The position numbers and the translations under genes were made by a program. Under the pieces are notes generated by a model. It made no database searches. It had not been told where the DNA came from and saw only the letters and a list, made by a program, of their open reading frames with translations. A stretch of 64,000 nucleotides of DNA, taken from positions 190,592 through 254,591 of the forward strand of contig MNCI01021441.1 of the NCBI GenBank assembly GCA_015680685.1. Direction: 5' to 3'. The stretch is from Gnetum montanum. Its lineage: Eukaryota; Streptophyta; Gnetopsida; Gnetales; Gnetaceae. Shown piece by piece: positions 24,905 to 36,351 of this stretch (position 1 is the first letter of the stretch; the number at the start of each line of letters is the position of its first letter).

Positions 24905-27240
24905 TAATATCTAGATTTAGTGTTGGAAGATGATTTAAATATTGAAGTGAACCTACTTCAAAGAAAACATGTTCATGATAGCTACATTAACTTAATCAAC
25001 ATGGTGGATGTTCCAACATATAGAGGATACACTAGTGATAGTCCATAACTTCATATGCAAGCCTTTGATAATGCTTGCTAACTACAAGGGATTGTAAGCA
25101 TTGATAGAAATTGTGATTTTTTCCCCAAACCTTCATCAAACACACAAAGATCTTATACAAATCATTGCCTCCAAAATCAATTCAAAGATGGGAAGTTATG
25201 GTAAAAAATTTTATACATAAAATTTTTAACCTACTCTCACATTTAAAAAATCTTGAAGAAGATGGCCAAGAGGAGGTAAGAAATCTGTGAACCTCTTAAC
25301 ATCACCATGGAGAGGTATACGAAAAATTCTCATAACTATCTAAACCATGGCTTTAGCCAAAGGAAGTAATTAATGCATACCATGAAAGTCTTCAAGTAGG
25401 AACAATGGAGTATATGAACATGCACATGATGGGATATATACATAAAAAATATGACCCAAATCAAAGCACTCTTAGATACCATTGCAAGAATGGAGGATGA
25501 ATTGAAAAAAAGATAGTCCATTGAGGAGTACAATTATGACCTCCACATAGAAGGGAGGATAAAAAATTAAAGATGCCATTAAATATTCCATTGCAATAAA
25601 GGTCTTGATGCAAGACTAAGTTAGAAACAATAGGACCTTAACAAACTTGGATCATAGACTAGACCAGGTCTGGGACACAATGAATGAAAAGATGATTACT
25701 ATCCCTAAGGATATTGAGGGTAGGATGGTTGAAGTTATAACTAAAGTAATCACATTATATGAATGTAGAAAGAGGTATGAAGACAAGGGTAAAGGAAAGC
25801 TCTCTCACTCTAAGAGCAATCATGAAGGTCTACATAAGGCTTCCTCATCCTCTTCTAATGTGAATCGCTATGAGTATTCTACAAATCCTCATGACTCATA
25901 GTATTTCCTAGTTATAGTTCACATGATCAATGAGATGCCTTTAAATCCTAAATTTTTTAGAAGGCAAAGAAGATGAACTTCATACTATAGCTATTCATAC
26001 TATCCTAAAGGTGTGTATCTATAACCCATGCAATTGTACTAGCAATGACAAGCTAAAAATTCTTGGGTTGTTGCTCCATGAAATTTTCCTATTCTAATGT
26101 AATAATAGATGACAATTTTTACTAATCCCTACTTTCAAAGTGTGCATTTAGGTGCTTACCAACTCTCATCAATTACATATTAGTAGTACCTCCCTGCTCC
26201 AAGTAGTCTTATCAATCAAATTCTCCAATAGTAATAACAACTTCTATTTCCTAGTCCAATGCAAGGTGGAATACCTAGTGAACCATAGCCAAGGCAAGCC
26301 AAATCTTGTAATATTTCCTATTACACTAATCTTTCTTTCATGTTTGTAGCTAGGAAATATTAACAATATTCTACTAATTTGGTTATGAGAGGGAGTTTAG
26401 GATTGCATGGTACAAAATTCTTTTGTAAGCATTGACTTAAGCATCATAGGACTAGATCCACCTCATCCTCTTCATCCTATGGGAAATATATTAATACATG
26501 CTAGATAGAAGCTAAATTCTAGGAGGTCTCAGTGATGTTCTTTGAATTTCATAAAAGTTTAACATTTATTTCAAGAGTAATTTTCAAAAACACATCTAGA
26601 AAATACATCAAGATGATACTTGATGGTGATGTTTTCATAATCCCCATATCCAAGGTGATTATGCAAGTCGTCAAAGAAGTATAAGCATCCAAAAAATGAT
26701 CAACTCTTGGTAATTCCATGGTGGAGATTCAAATTGGTGAAAAGGAGAATTACCCAGCTCTTTGTGACTCCAATTCGAGAGTTAATATCATCTTACTATA
26801 GAAGTATTTTGATCAAGAGGTTTCTCCTCTTACAAGTACCAACATTTGGCTAAAGTTAGCAGACCAATCCTATGCATATCTTGTGGGACAAGTAAGTGGT
26901 GTGATGATAATAATGGTAGGATAGTCATATCCTATAGATTTCTTAATGATTAAGTTAGAAACAAATGAAAGAGAACTTTCTTATTATCATGGGAAGGGCC
27001 TAGTTAAGCACCATTGATATCATGTTAGTCTTCCAAGGCCTTCTTCTCGATATTGGTAGGAAGGATGTGAACGGAAGAGTTCTCTATAAGAAAATATAGT
27101 GTGATCCTTCTTAGTCAATTAGCAAGGTGCACTATTTCATTTGAATGAGTTAGATAAACATTTCTTATATTTCACCTTTGAGGTATCTAATTCTCAGTTT
27201 TGCACTCAGAGGTCTACCAGGAGATAGATATGAATCAAGT
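24905..27240 (+). pseudogene. Family F gag-protease relic
   Basis: Gag: about 24985-25250 reads as INLINMVDVPTYRGYTSDSP and MQAFDNAC, matching WLDMNNIPKFKGGYNSDS and LQAFHNACTLQ in the gag at 62045. A Lys-rich, Ser-rich linker follows (25640-25900). The protease at about 26750-27030 has ALCDSNSRVNIIL (catalytic D-S-G changed to D-S-N), KLADQSYAYLVGQV and IIMGRA, parallel to the F copy at 43250-43520. RT and all later parts are missing. Frequent TAG codons and frameshifts show that it is inactive. Confidence 0.7.
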
Positions 27241-29295
27241 ATAGGAAGAGGAATTCTCCACATAATGTTAAAACTTATCTTTTATTTTTGCTATTTTTGT
27301 GCATTTTAATAAAAATGGTATGTTTAATTAAAATTTTTATATGATTTGTGCTTAATGAATAATTATGTATACAATTTGTTTTCTTTTAGTCTATTTGTAT
27401 ATGTGTGTATGTGGAAAAACTAGTTCATGTACTTTTGAATGTTCATCTAATAAGCCAATGGTGGAAAAGCGAGTTACAAATGCAATGAGAATATAAGAGT
27501 ATCAAGCAACTCCAAAGTAGACCCTTGATCAATGGAATGCCCATGTAACAAAATTCATCCACCCACTTTTCCTCTATTAATCATCAGTGAACCGGGATTA
27601 GATTCAATGGGGAACTAAGACTTATAGTGTAAGCTATTAAAGATAATGCTACTAGAACCATGGATAGGTGATGGATCCACACATTAGGTTATGGGTTATG
27701 GAATCTTGGATAAGTTCTTGATTACTAGCAAGGAAAGGGTATGTCATCGAGGATCCTTATAGCCACTAGATAGATCTTAGTGTGATTGAACCAATGTGCA
27801 TGTGCTATCATGCTTGGTTATCCTAGTTAGAAGAGGTTCATGATTTCATTAACTTGTGTATGCCATGTAGTAAGGAATGAATTCTCATGTTTGTGTAAGT
27901 CAAAGATTCTTGGTAATGATCTAGTAGTCCAATCACTTTCATAATTATCATGCATCATAAAAAATCCTCTTCATATGAAATGAAAAGAAAAGTATAATAA
28001 AAAAAATTGGGTGCTAGAAAATCAAAGATCTCAAGGCAAAATAATTTTGATCCTAGGATTCAGAGGCCTCAAAAGGATTTGGGGTACCTTAAACAGTCTT
28101 ACAGATTAGGTAAGAACTTTGAAAGTCTATTATTGAGATGAAGTATGGATGAAAATAGGCAAGAAAACATGTAATAAATAGAGCCAACATTGAAATAAAA
28201 TTGTAGAAAATAATAAAAATATGATAAAACACTACAAAAAACTTGTACTAATTTTATAATAAGTTTAGGGTAAGAGAGTGCAAAATGTGAGAATGGAATA
28301 GTTTCATGGCTTTCTGCAAAAATGGTAACAAGAATCTAGCTCATGGATGGGTGGTGTATATGTCTGATAGTCCTAGGTGCATTTGGTTTGCTCAATCTAT
28401 ATACTATAACATAGTCTTAGCACTTCCATCGATCTACATTAGAGAATGACTCTAGACTTTCAGATCTCTCTACTCCAAAAGTCTGCCATTTTGGAAGAGT
28501 TTCAATGATCTAAAAAGTTCTCAAAATGATGAAAATTTTGATTCAAATAGACCATGAATTTATTAATTCTCTATGTATTTGATTCTAGCAAATTTCTAAC
28601 ATTCCCTTCAATGTTTTCGATACTTTTGATGGCTGAAATATGTAGCGTATGAACTACCAACGTTTTTAATCATTTAGGCTTCAAATTATTATGTATTTGG
28701 TACTTTTCACAACCCAAAGTTGTAGCATATGGGCTGCCAACATGTGAATATTTTTCTATAACATTTGGTGGCGTTTTTGGCTTTTTAGTCCTTATACATT
28801 GGCTCAACAAAATTCATATCTTGTGAGCTATGAAATTTATTTTTCATGAAAAATAGATCCAATATTTTTGTTAAAATAAGATTACAAGGTTAAATTTTCA
28901 TGGAAAAATAAGGCAATTATTTTTTCCTTTTAATCCTTATCAAATTACAATGTAGATTTTGGAAAATAGGCTCTTTGTTTGTCACATAAATTTCTTTGAG
29001 ATGTTTTATTGATCCCTCTTTGTTGATGTTTTGAGGATATCTTTGAAAGACCTTAACAAAGAATGTAAAACATTTTCATGGGCTCATCATCAATGCTTCT
29101 TCTCCACATGTGATTCTATAGCTGTTGAATCATGCTAAGGAGTATTTACAATAGTGAAATAAGATCACAATCACATGTCAAGAGTTTGGGATGAGATGAT
29201 TGTTACATTGGCTATCAAGGAATGATCATGTGGGCTAACATAGAATTTCAAATGTTGACATCATGGCCATAGCATACCAACATGTTCATTGGCTA
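27241..29295. other. Mostly non-coding DNA left of element B
   Basis: AT-rich sequence. A short stretch at 27510-27880 could once have been coding (plus strand: DQWNAHVTKFIHPLF, LWVMESWISS), but I do not recognise it and it is riddled with stops. 28500-29000 repeats loose phrases (GTAGCRTATGRRCTRCCAACRT twice, at about 28640-28665 and 28720-28745). No gene is supported. Confidence 0.4.
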
Positions 29296-29300
29296 CTATG
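29296..29300. repeat. 5-bp target-site duplication, left of element B
   Basis: CTATG directly precedes the LTR start TGAACTAGC. The identical CTATG follows the other LTR end at 39822-39826. Confidence 0.85.
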
Positions 29301-29469
29301 TGAACTAGCACTTTGAAATGAAAACGACTCAAGCCCTTTCAAAGTTCTAGGAGGAAAAATTTGGCTAAGGCATGGAGCTCACACCCAGCTTGCCCAAGGT
29401 ATCTTTGCTCACCCTTAGCGTGAGAAACTTCACATAGCATCAAAACTAGGTTAAAATTGATCATTTCTA

Positions 29470-30245
29470 AGTAGTTTTCGTGGGTCACGTTGCTGCATAA
29501 CTCCAGCATGACCAACTTTTAAAAGCTCAAAACTAAGTCAAAATGACTTACTTTCAAGGGTGCAAGTCATCCTCAGGGTCCACTATTGATAACTATGGGT
29601 CCTAGCCTTCATAAATTCCAGATTTCAGCTCAAAATTGCAAGTTTTTGAGGTCACACTTCAGGTCACGCTGTCGCATGAGTCCAATGTGACCAACTTTTA
29701 GAGCCTTAAAACTAAGTTAAAATGACCTGATTTCAAGGGTGAAAGTCAGCCTTGGGGTCCACTATTGATAACTATGGGTCCCAGCCCTCAAAAATTCCAA
29801 ATTTCAGCTCAAAATTGCAAGTTTTTGAGGTCACACTGCAGGTCATGCTGCCGCATGAGTCCAGCGTGACCAACTTTTAGAGCCTCAAAACTGAGTTAAA
29901 ATGACTTGATTTCAAGGGTGCAAGTCATCCTCACGGTCCACTATTGATAACTATGGATCCTAGACTTTAGAAATTCCATATTTTAGCTCAAAATTGCAAG
30001 TTTTTAAGGTCACATTGCAGGTCACGCTGCCGCATGAGTCCAGCGTGACCAACTTTTAGAGCCTTAAAACTAAGTCAAAATGACTTGATTTCAAGGGTGC
30101 AAGTCATCCTCAGGGTCCAATATTGATAACTATGGGTCCCAGCCTTTAGAAATTCCATATTTCAGCTCAAAATTGCAATTTTTTGATGTCACACTACAGT
30201 TCATGCTGTAGGTCACAATGCCGCATGAGTCCAGCATGACCTGCC
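29470..30245 (+). repeat. 179-bp tandem array in 5' LTR of B
   Basis: The word CCAACTTTTAGAGCC or close variants recurs at 29512, 29691, 29870 and 30049, exactly 179 bases apart. Each unit has GGTCACGCTG and CAGCGTGACC around an 11-base loop (perfect at 30020-30050), CAAGTCATCCTCAGGGTCCA and TATTGATAACTATGG. The stems decay to CACACTG or CAGCATG in older units. Confidence 0.9.
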
Positions 30246-31047
30246 AAAAGTGGCTCCGAACAGGGCACATTCAGGATTAAATTTCAACTTGCAGGGTCAA
30301 ACACAGGTAGAAAACTGTTACACCCAAGAAATAGGCTTCAAAAATTCAATAATTAGCGTGAAATGGGTCACTCTCCTTAGGTCACGCTGAAGGTTATGCT
30401 GCAGCATGAGTCCAGCGTGACTTGTCCAAAATAGCTCCAAATCAAACACATTCAAACTTAAATTCAAATTTCAAATCACTCTTAAGGTTAGACATGTTTA
30501 AGGAAATAGTTGCATTCAAGGAACAAGCCTTAGAAATCAAAATGTGGTGTCAAATGTTTCATTTTATTTCACTTAGGCTGAGGTCACGCTGAGGACACTT
30601 CCATTGTGACTACCCAGTGTGAGTGTCTACTGAACGCCCAACGTGACTGCCCAGCATGAGTTTCTACTAAACGCCCAGCATGAGTGCAAGCAGACATGTC
30701 TCAAAAAGCCATAAAACCACCCGAATTAGCATTCTGTAGTAGTCAAAGCGATCAAATCAAAGATCTAGAAGTTTCAAGCGAGCCCGGGTCAATTTCTCTT
30801 GTAGTACATTGTAAATCTTCATTTGTGGGCTTACCAGGCCCTCATGGTTTAATTTGTATGTGCTTCCATGGGCTTGAATAAGCCACACGTTGTAAGATAT
30901 GATGAACCTGGTCAAGAATGTAGCTTGCCCATACATGTCCAACTCATGCACAGTTGCCCATCGGACATGTGTCACTAGATCCGTTTTCCTCTCATCTCCC
31001 AGCCATTGATTTTATTCATGAATTCCTCACCTAAGCCTGGCCCAATC

Positions 31048-31058
31048 CTATAAATACC
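31048..31058 (+). promoter_or_regulatory. TATA box of B 5' LTR
   Basis: CTATAAATACC is conserved in the 3' LTR at 39265-39275, in a GC-richer context (CCCAATC before it). Transcription would be expected to start about 30 bases downstream, inside the LTR. Confidence 0.6.
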
Positions 31059-31610
31059 CTATCAATTCACATAAATGTGGTTGGCAATTCTAGAGTTGGA
31101 AAACTTAGGAAACTCAAACCAGCAATCCTTGGGTGCTTGGCACACTTTAACTCCTAGCATCCAAGCACTTTTGAAACACATCACATCACATCACCCCGGG
31201 GCTTGGTGCTTGACTTGCCATCCACACGTGCAGCTACACTTTGACCGGTGCACATCTTTTCTAAGCAATATAATATAGTTCATTTTTCCATCCATTATTC
31301 TGTTTACTCTGTTTTACATTCAGTTTACGTTTCATTTACAATACCAGTTCTACATGTGTTTCTGTTTACATTTCGTACTTGCTGTTTACGTTTCAAAACA
31401 TCAGTTACGATAACCCTATTGCAAGCCATAGTTTATTCTCAGGGAAGTCCTTGGTTGATTTGCATGCATACCATCTAAGGCACTCTGCCTTCGTTTACTT
31501 ATCCAGCTTGCCCTTGGGCGAAGGTAGGGCTAGCTGTGTCTACCCGACAATCTTTCAGTGTTTTTCTTTCTTCCAACCTTACACAGATGATTTAGGTTAG
31601 TACAGTAAAT

Positions 31611-31627
31611 TGGTGCTAGAAGGAGGG
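31611..31627 (+). promoter_or_regulatory. Primer-binding site of element B
   Basis: TGGTGCTAGAAGGAGGG lies six bases after the LTR end. TGG is complementary to a tRNA CCA end and the rest would pair with a tRNA acceptor stem; I cannot name the tRNA with certainty. Confidence 0.65.
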
Positions 31628-31696
31628 CCTACCTTGTTTATCATCTTGTCAAAATGTACCCAACTAATGCTGCCAAATGCTGAAACTCAAATCAAT

Positions 31697-31860
31697 TGGT
31701 CATGTTGTAGTCAATCATGCTGCAGTTGGTCACGCTATAGTCAATCATGTTGTAGTTGCTTCTGCTACAGTTGATCACGTTGTCGTTGGTCACACTGTCG
31801 TAGTTGGTCATGCTGTCTGTCATGCTGCCAGTTAGGCATGCTGTGAGATACTCATGCTAC
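31697..31860 (+). repeat. About 20-bp leader repeats built on GGTCACGCTG
   Basis: Roughly nine loose units of GTTGGTCAYGYTGTAGT type (with GATCACGTTGTC and GGCATGCTG variants) lie between the primer site and gag. The word is the same as one arm of the stem in the LTR array. Confidence 0.7.
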
Positions 31861-31887
31861 ACACGTCATCAACTTGTACATGTTGTC

Positions 31888-33736
31888 ATGGAATCTTCCC
31901 ATATCAACCCTACTTATGCAATCCTCACACCTGAACAATATAACTTCATTTGTGTAAAAATCCAAGCCAACTTACCTATAGATCGCATAGAAAGAATGGA
32001 AAAGCGAAACTATGAGCTCATCTACAAGGGAGGTCGTGGGTTCATTCCCTCAGCATTTAACATAATCCCCCTTTCCGAACACCATCATCAACTCATGTTT
32101 CAGCTTCTCATGGCAAGGAGTCAAACCTTACAACCACCTCCGATAGAGCCTTAGAATGGAAATGAGGAAGATGAATTTGCTGTCCAATTTGAGCATGGGG
32201 ATTCATACCATACCATCAGTCCTCGTGCCTATACAAACCCATTATTCCAACCTTTCCTGGAGGGAACCATGCTTCCTCCTTCATCCGCATACACACAAGG
32301 ACTAGCTTCTCGATAAGAAATACTAGCTTCCATGTCACCCATTACATACCACAAAGATATAAACCCATGGGGCACCTCTGACTACTTCAGTGCAACACAT
32401 TCAGGGTGTCACCTCACAACCTGTGGTTGTGCAATGGGTTTCACCAGCTGTCTAGTAATACCAACCTACTCTCTACAGTGTACCACACCCTGTGATCCCA
32501 TCTCTGAATGTTGTTCCACCACAACAACAACCGACAATCCAACAAGCTCCCTTTCCACAAATGATACAATAGTCAAACTACTATCAATCGTAATCCATTC
32601 AACCCACCGGTCTACCTACTGCCCAAGAGTGGGCAGACACGAAGCAAATGATGCACATGTTAACTAAAGAGGTAAATCACCTTAAAACTGCAAACACTGA
32701 GGAAATCAAGGTGTTGGACTTCTACCAAGATGACCCAATCCACACTTTAGTTCCACCATTAACCTTGCCAAAGGAGATCCCATTACCTCAGCTAACAAAG
32801 TACAATGGAGAGGGAGATCCAAATGCCCACCTAGTGACATTTTGACTAAAACGTCTCCTGCTTCAGGCCTAGCCTCATGCAATTCTATGAGTTTTTGCTA
32901 TGTCCTTAATAGGAAAAGCCTTAGATTGGTACCGAGCCTTACCCCGTAACTCCATATTCTCTCTGGATGATTTATTACATCAGTTTGTTACCCTCTTTAA
33001 ATACAATCTAAAGCCTGAAGCCACACTAGACAATTTAATTCAAATTAAACAAGCACCTTTAGAGCCAATGCAAAAATTCATCCAAAGATGGAGTGCAGCC
33101 CTAAATGAACTCCACGAGCCCATACCTGAGACATACTTGCTCACCATTTTCAAAGCCACTATGAATGACTTTGTTAAGTCAAAACTCTATTATTTGAATG
33201 CTCATACTTTGAGTCAAGCATTCACACAAGTCAAAAGCATAGAGGATGCAGTGCAATCAAGTAATAACCCAGCTTATGTGGCCTACAAAAACCAACATAC
33301 TCGCAAGAAAAACACAACCAAGGTAATGGTAGCCGCAATCACAAAAGCAACCAATTGGGGCCCAATAGCTAAGTAACCTAAAGCCCCAGCTAACAAAGTC
33401 GCCAACTCACCTACATTGGCAGGGGCCACTCCAAAGCCCAACTTTCAATTCAAGGATCACTCAAAGTACACACCACTACCGATGCAACCCTCTCAACTAT
33501 TGGAGAAACTCTTGAAAGCCAGGCAAATCCAACACAAACACGTTACGGAGATTACCCACCAAAAACATGACAGGTACTGCGAGCTACTAAGGAACCCCAC
33601 CTTAGTAGTACCAAATGAGCCCCCAATTCCACAACATTTTAAATTGGACCAATACTATCATTACCATCAAATGGATGGTCACAGTATAGAAAACTGTCAT
33701 GCCTTACAAGATGACCTGCAGGGAATGATAGAATAA
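31888..33736 (+). pseudogene. Gag of element B
   Basis: This is the capsid/nucleocapsid polyprotein of a Tat-type element. A first segment opens with MESSHINPTYAILTPEQ (ATG 31888). After a frame change, QEWADTKQMMHMLTKEV (about 32615) leads into the capsid core: PLPQLTKYNGEGDPNAHL (32788), MSLIGKALDWYRALP and FSLDDLLHQFVTLF, then ETYLLTIFKATM. The end has a CCHC-like block YYHYHQMDGHSIENCHALQ (about 33650-33710). The core is open from 32900 to 33376 with only scattered TAG codons elsewhere, so gag is better preserved than in any other element here. It lies downstream of the leader repeats and upstream of a repeat-rich linker. Confidence 0.85.
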
Positions 33737-33837
33737 GGTTAACTAGTGATTGACACGGCAAGTTAATCCAACACAGACGATGCCTCCTATGTCATAAACT
33801 CAATTAGCATAGGTGGCAAGCCAAAACTTATGTAAAA

Positions 33838-34102
33838 ACCTTTTGTGATCCATCTACCTCCTAGAAAGGCAAGGATTCCCTTAGCCTCTAGAAACAAGAG
33901 GCCTCCTTTTGTTATCAAGGTGCCACCCCAGGCACCCACAACACCCTTTGTGATCAAGGCTCCACAACGTTTGTCCACTAAGACATTAAACTGGCATGAC
34001 TCGTCCACTAAGACGTTACACTGGCATGACGTAGAAACAAAAACCACTAGGAAACCTTTTGTCATCAAGGTGCCACAACATGATGGCCCCTCACCTACCT
34101 GA
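33838..34102 (+). repeat. Repeated PFVIKVP peptide in gag-protease linker
   Basis: An 85-codon open stretch has KPFVIHLPP, PPFVIKVPP, TPFVIKAPQ and KPFVIKVPQ, plus STKTLNWHD/STKTLHWHD. DNA words CTTTTGTNATCAAGG recur. It lies between the gag zinc-knuckle region and the protease, in an otherwise Pro/Lys-rich linker. Role unknown. Confidence 0.7.
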
Positions 34103-34639
34103 AGCCCAGTAGTGGGCAACATCTCAATCCCTCCTCCTTCAAGGGTTGATCCCACTAGCAACCCAGGTAGGCCCACCAAATGGGAACGCAAGAGGACAAA
34201 TGAGAACCTCGCAACTCCCATGGTCGAAGAAAAGGCCACAACTAGCAAAAAATAACTAAACACTAGGGCCCCTACCCCCAAGCAAACCAAGCCTAAGTCC
34301 CCCTCCCGAGAGGTCTATCTCTCAAGCTTCACAAAGGAAGTCAAAGCCAACAAAATGGCTAATGACAAGGACTTCGTAACTGCACTAACCTAGGTAAAGC
34401 AAACACTCAAGCAAAAGAACAAAACATTTAGCTTATATGACCTGGTTAGGACCTTATCTGCTCATTGCCAAGCATTGGCCCAGGTCTTAGCCTTCATTCC
34501 TACTATGGAGGACATTCTTGCAAATGAGGCATCCATCCGTGCAACAATGTTGCCTCCCACACCACAATAATTGGGTTCAACAACCTTAGCCTTTCGTGAT
34601 GATGCAATTAAAGTCAACCCCAAATGAGGGGAAGTCACT

Positions 34640-35197
34640 ACAGCTCCACTATCCATTAGCATTCGTGTTGGGTAGTGCACCATCCGTAGAGTGCATGTTG
34701 ACAATGGTGTAGCAACGAACGTAGTCCCGTACTCTGTCATCGACAAGCTAGGTTTGGCAAATGAAATTAGGCCAACCAAAACCACATGTCTAAAATCCTT
34801 CAATGGATCACGTGTCATAGTCAAGGGTACAATCAACTTAGCCCTTGTAGCGAGAGAGTAATTCCCTACTAGCGCAGATTTCACTGTCATAGAGGAGATG
34901 CCAGGTTTCAACATGATTCTAGCCAAGCCTTGGCTAGCTCAACTAAGAACCATCTCCTCTTCCATCCACCAAGAAATCCACCTTCCATACAAAGGTGGTC
35001 AAGTTATCATCCATGGTGATAACGTTTCCTCTTCGACTATCCACGACATAGACATGGCGCAAGTTTTGGAAGAAGAGTTTCTTGGTGGTACACCTATGGT
35101 AACCAACGCAATGCTTGAGGCTAACACACCCGAGTGGTTGAAGTCAACAGCCCCCCAGAGGACCCTAAACCTTGCATGCTCCCTAATCCATGCCTAG
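34640..35197 (+). pseudogene. Aspartic protease region of element B
   Basis: A retropepsin-like fold is suggested by VHVDNGVATNVVPYSVIDKLG, in which the catalytic D-[TS]-G reads D-N-G (34698-34709). It is followed by LKSFNGSR, TINLALVA and PGFNMILAKPWL, the usual flap and end motifs of Ty3-type proteases. One or two TAG codons interrupt the frame, and the active-site change would abolish activity. The expected RT does not follow. Confidence 0.75.
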
Positions 35198-35588
35198 TTA
35201 GGAAGCAACTACATGACCAAGACTCTCCCTTGGCTGAAAATGTGCTAGATTCTTGCCTACCTTCTACCTACCCCTCTGACATGCACTTTTGACTTTTGTT
35301 TACATTGCACTAGCCTATGCATTTACATTTTTCCCGCTCACTTAGATCACACATTTTTCTTTATTTACACATTCGTCAACTTAGTTTACACATTACATTT
35401 GAAAACCGTCAAATATAAAAACATAAAACTACAAAAACACATGGCCCGAAAAGGCCTTAAACTAGCATACAGCCTGAACTGGCCTAAAACTATCACTTTT
35501 TGCATTGCTTTTCTTTCATTCATATATTTTAACTCTATGTACGACAAGTGTTGCTTGATGTTGTTTTCTTTCTAGTTGATTTTTGTAG
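35198..35588 (+). other. Intron-like segment between protease and pol exon of B
   Basis: No coding. It contains two or three GGCCYKAAACTAGCA-type words (35440-35490) like those at 4770-4840 in element C. It ends in TTTTTGTAG (35588), an acceptor in the same position as C's 4967. A donor was not confidently placed. Confidence 0.4.
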
Positions 35589-35645
35589 GATCTCATAGAC
35601 ACATAGCATGACCATGCATGCAGCATCACACCTTACACAAACAAG
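35589..35645 (+). pseudogene. Residual 57-nt pol exon of element B
   Basis: It lies between the acceptor at 35588 and the AAG|GTAAGC donor at 35646. In element C the same pair of signals encloses a 3.5-kb pol. Here all RT, RNase H and integrase sequence is gone and no recognisable domain remains. A clean internal deletion that left both splice-like signals is the simplest reading. Confidence 0.45.
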
Positions 35646-36351
35646 GTAAGCATGAATAGTCTACTACGACTATAAACTGGCAAAGATAGTCCACTATGAC
35701 TATAAACTAGCATAGAAAGTCCTGGCATCATGACTTAAAATTGATACCACAGAAAAGTCTTAGCATCATGACTTAAAACTAATACCACAGAATAGTCCTA
35801 GCATCATGACTTAAAATTGATACCATGGAAAAGTCCTTGCATCATGACTTAAAACTGAAACCACAGAAAAGTCCTCGCATCATGACTTAAAACTGATACC
35901 ACAAAGCTCTATCCAGTATGACACTAAACTTCCATATCTGTCCGCCATGACGTGAAACTAGCATCCAGAGTCCACTAAGACTATAAAATGGTTTTCCTCT
36001 TCACAGTCCGCTATGATTATAAACTAGCAATGTATCGTCCGCTACGATGCTAAACTGGCATCGTCCAAAGGGTTATGATGTAAAACTAATCCACAACAGT
36101 CCGCTAAGACTATAAATTGGCAACATCATCAACGACTAGGCAAAGTTTGAAAAGATATGTTGTTGCAATTGGCTGTACATGTTTCACAAAGACTTGGTAC
36201 ATGATTTGTCTCATGGACCTTGATGAAGCTGATGTTGTTCATGATTTTTTTTACTTTGAAATCACACATGGTGACTCCATCCTTTTGTTTAAAGTGCTTA
36301 GTTGACCGATTCATTTGTTTTTTTCTTGTCTTCTTGGAGTTGTGTTTGTAG
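35646..36351 (+). other. Candidate 3' intron of B with tandem repeats
   Basis: GTAAGC at 35646 and TTTGTAG|GATGA at 36351 match element C's 8469 and 9310. Inside, about five units of roughly 46 bp (CATCATGACTTAAAACTGATACCACAGAAAAGTC) run from about 35720 to 35905. ACTATAAACTRGCA repeats flank them (35665-35715, 35965-36125). Confidence 0.5.

Larger units (their letters stand above)
29301..31604 (+). mobile_element. 5' LTR of element B (2304 bp)
   Basis: It aligns with 37279-39821 from CTAGCACTTTGAAATG to the end (TTAGTACA here, TCAATACA there). Compared with the 3' LTR it lacks 21 bases just after the initial TGAA and has fewer 179-bp repeats. It has a TATA box (31048-31058), then a T-rich leader and an internal TTTACAT-rich segment. 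Confidence 0.9.

Noticed and set aside
27510-27880. Possible protein fragment (DQWNAHVTKFIHPLF)
   Set aside because: Too many stops, no second copy and no recognised family; noted only in the description of the region.
29470-30245. CRISPR-like regular array
   Set aside because: Whole 179-bp units repeat with no unique spacers, inside an LTR of a plant retroelement.
33787-34290. 167-codon minus-strand open frame
   Set aside because: It is opposite the PFVIK repeat linker of element B, whose plus-strand reading fits the gag-protease context.
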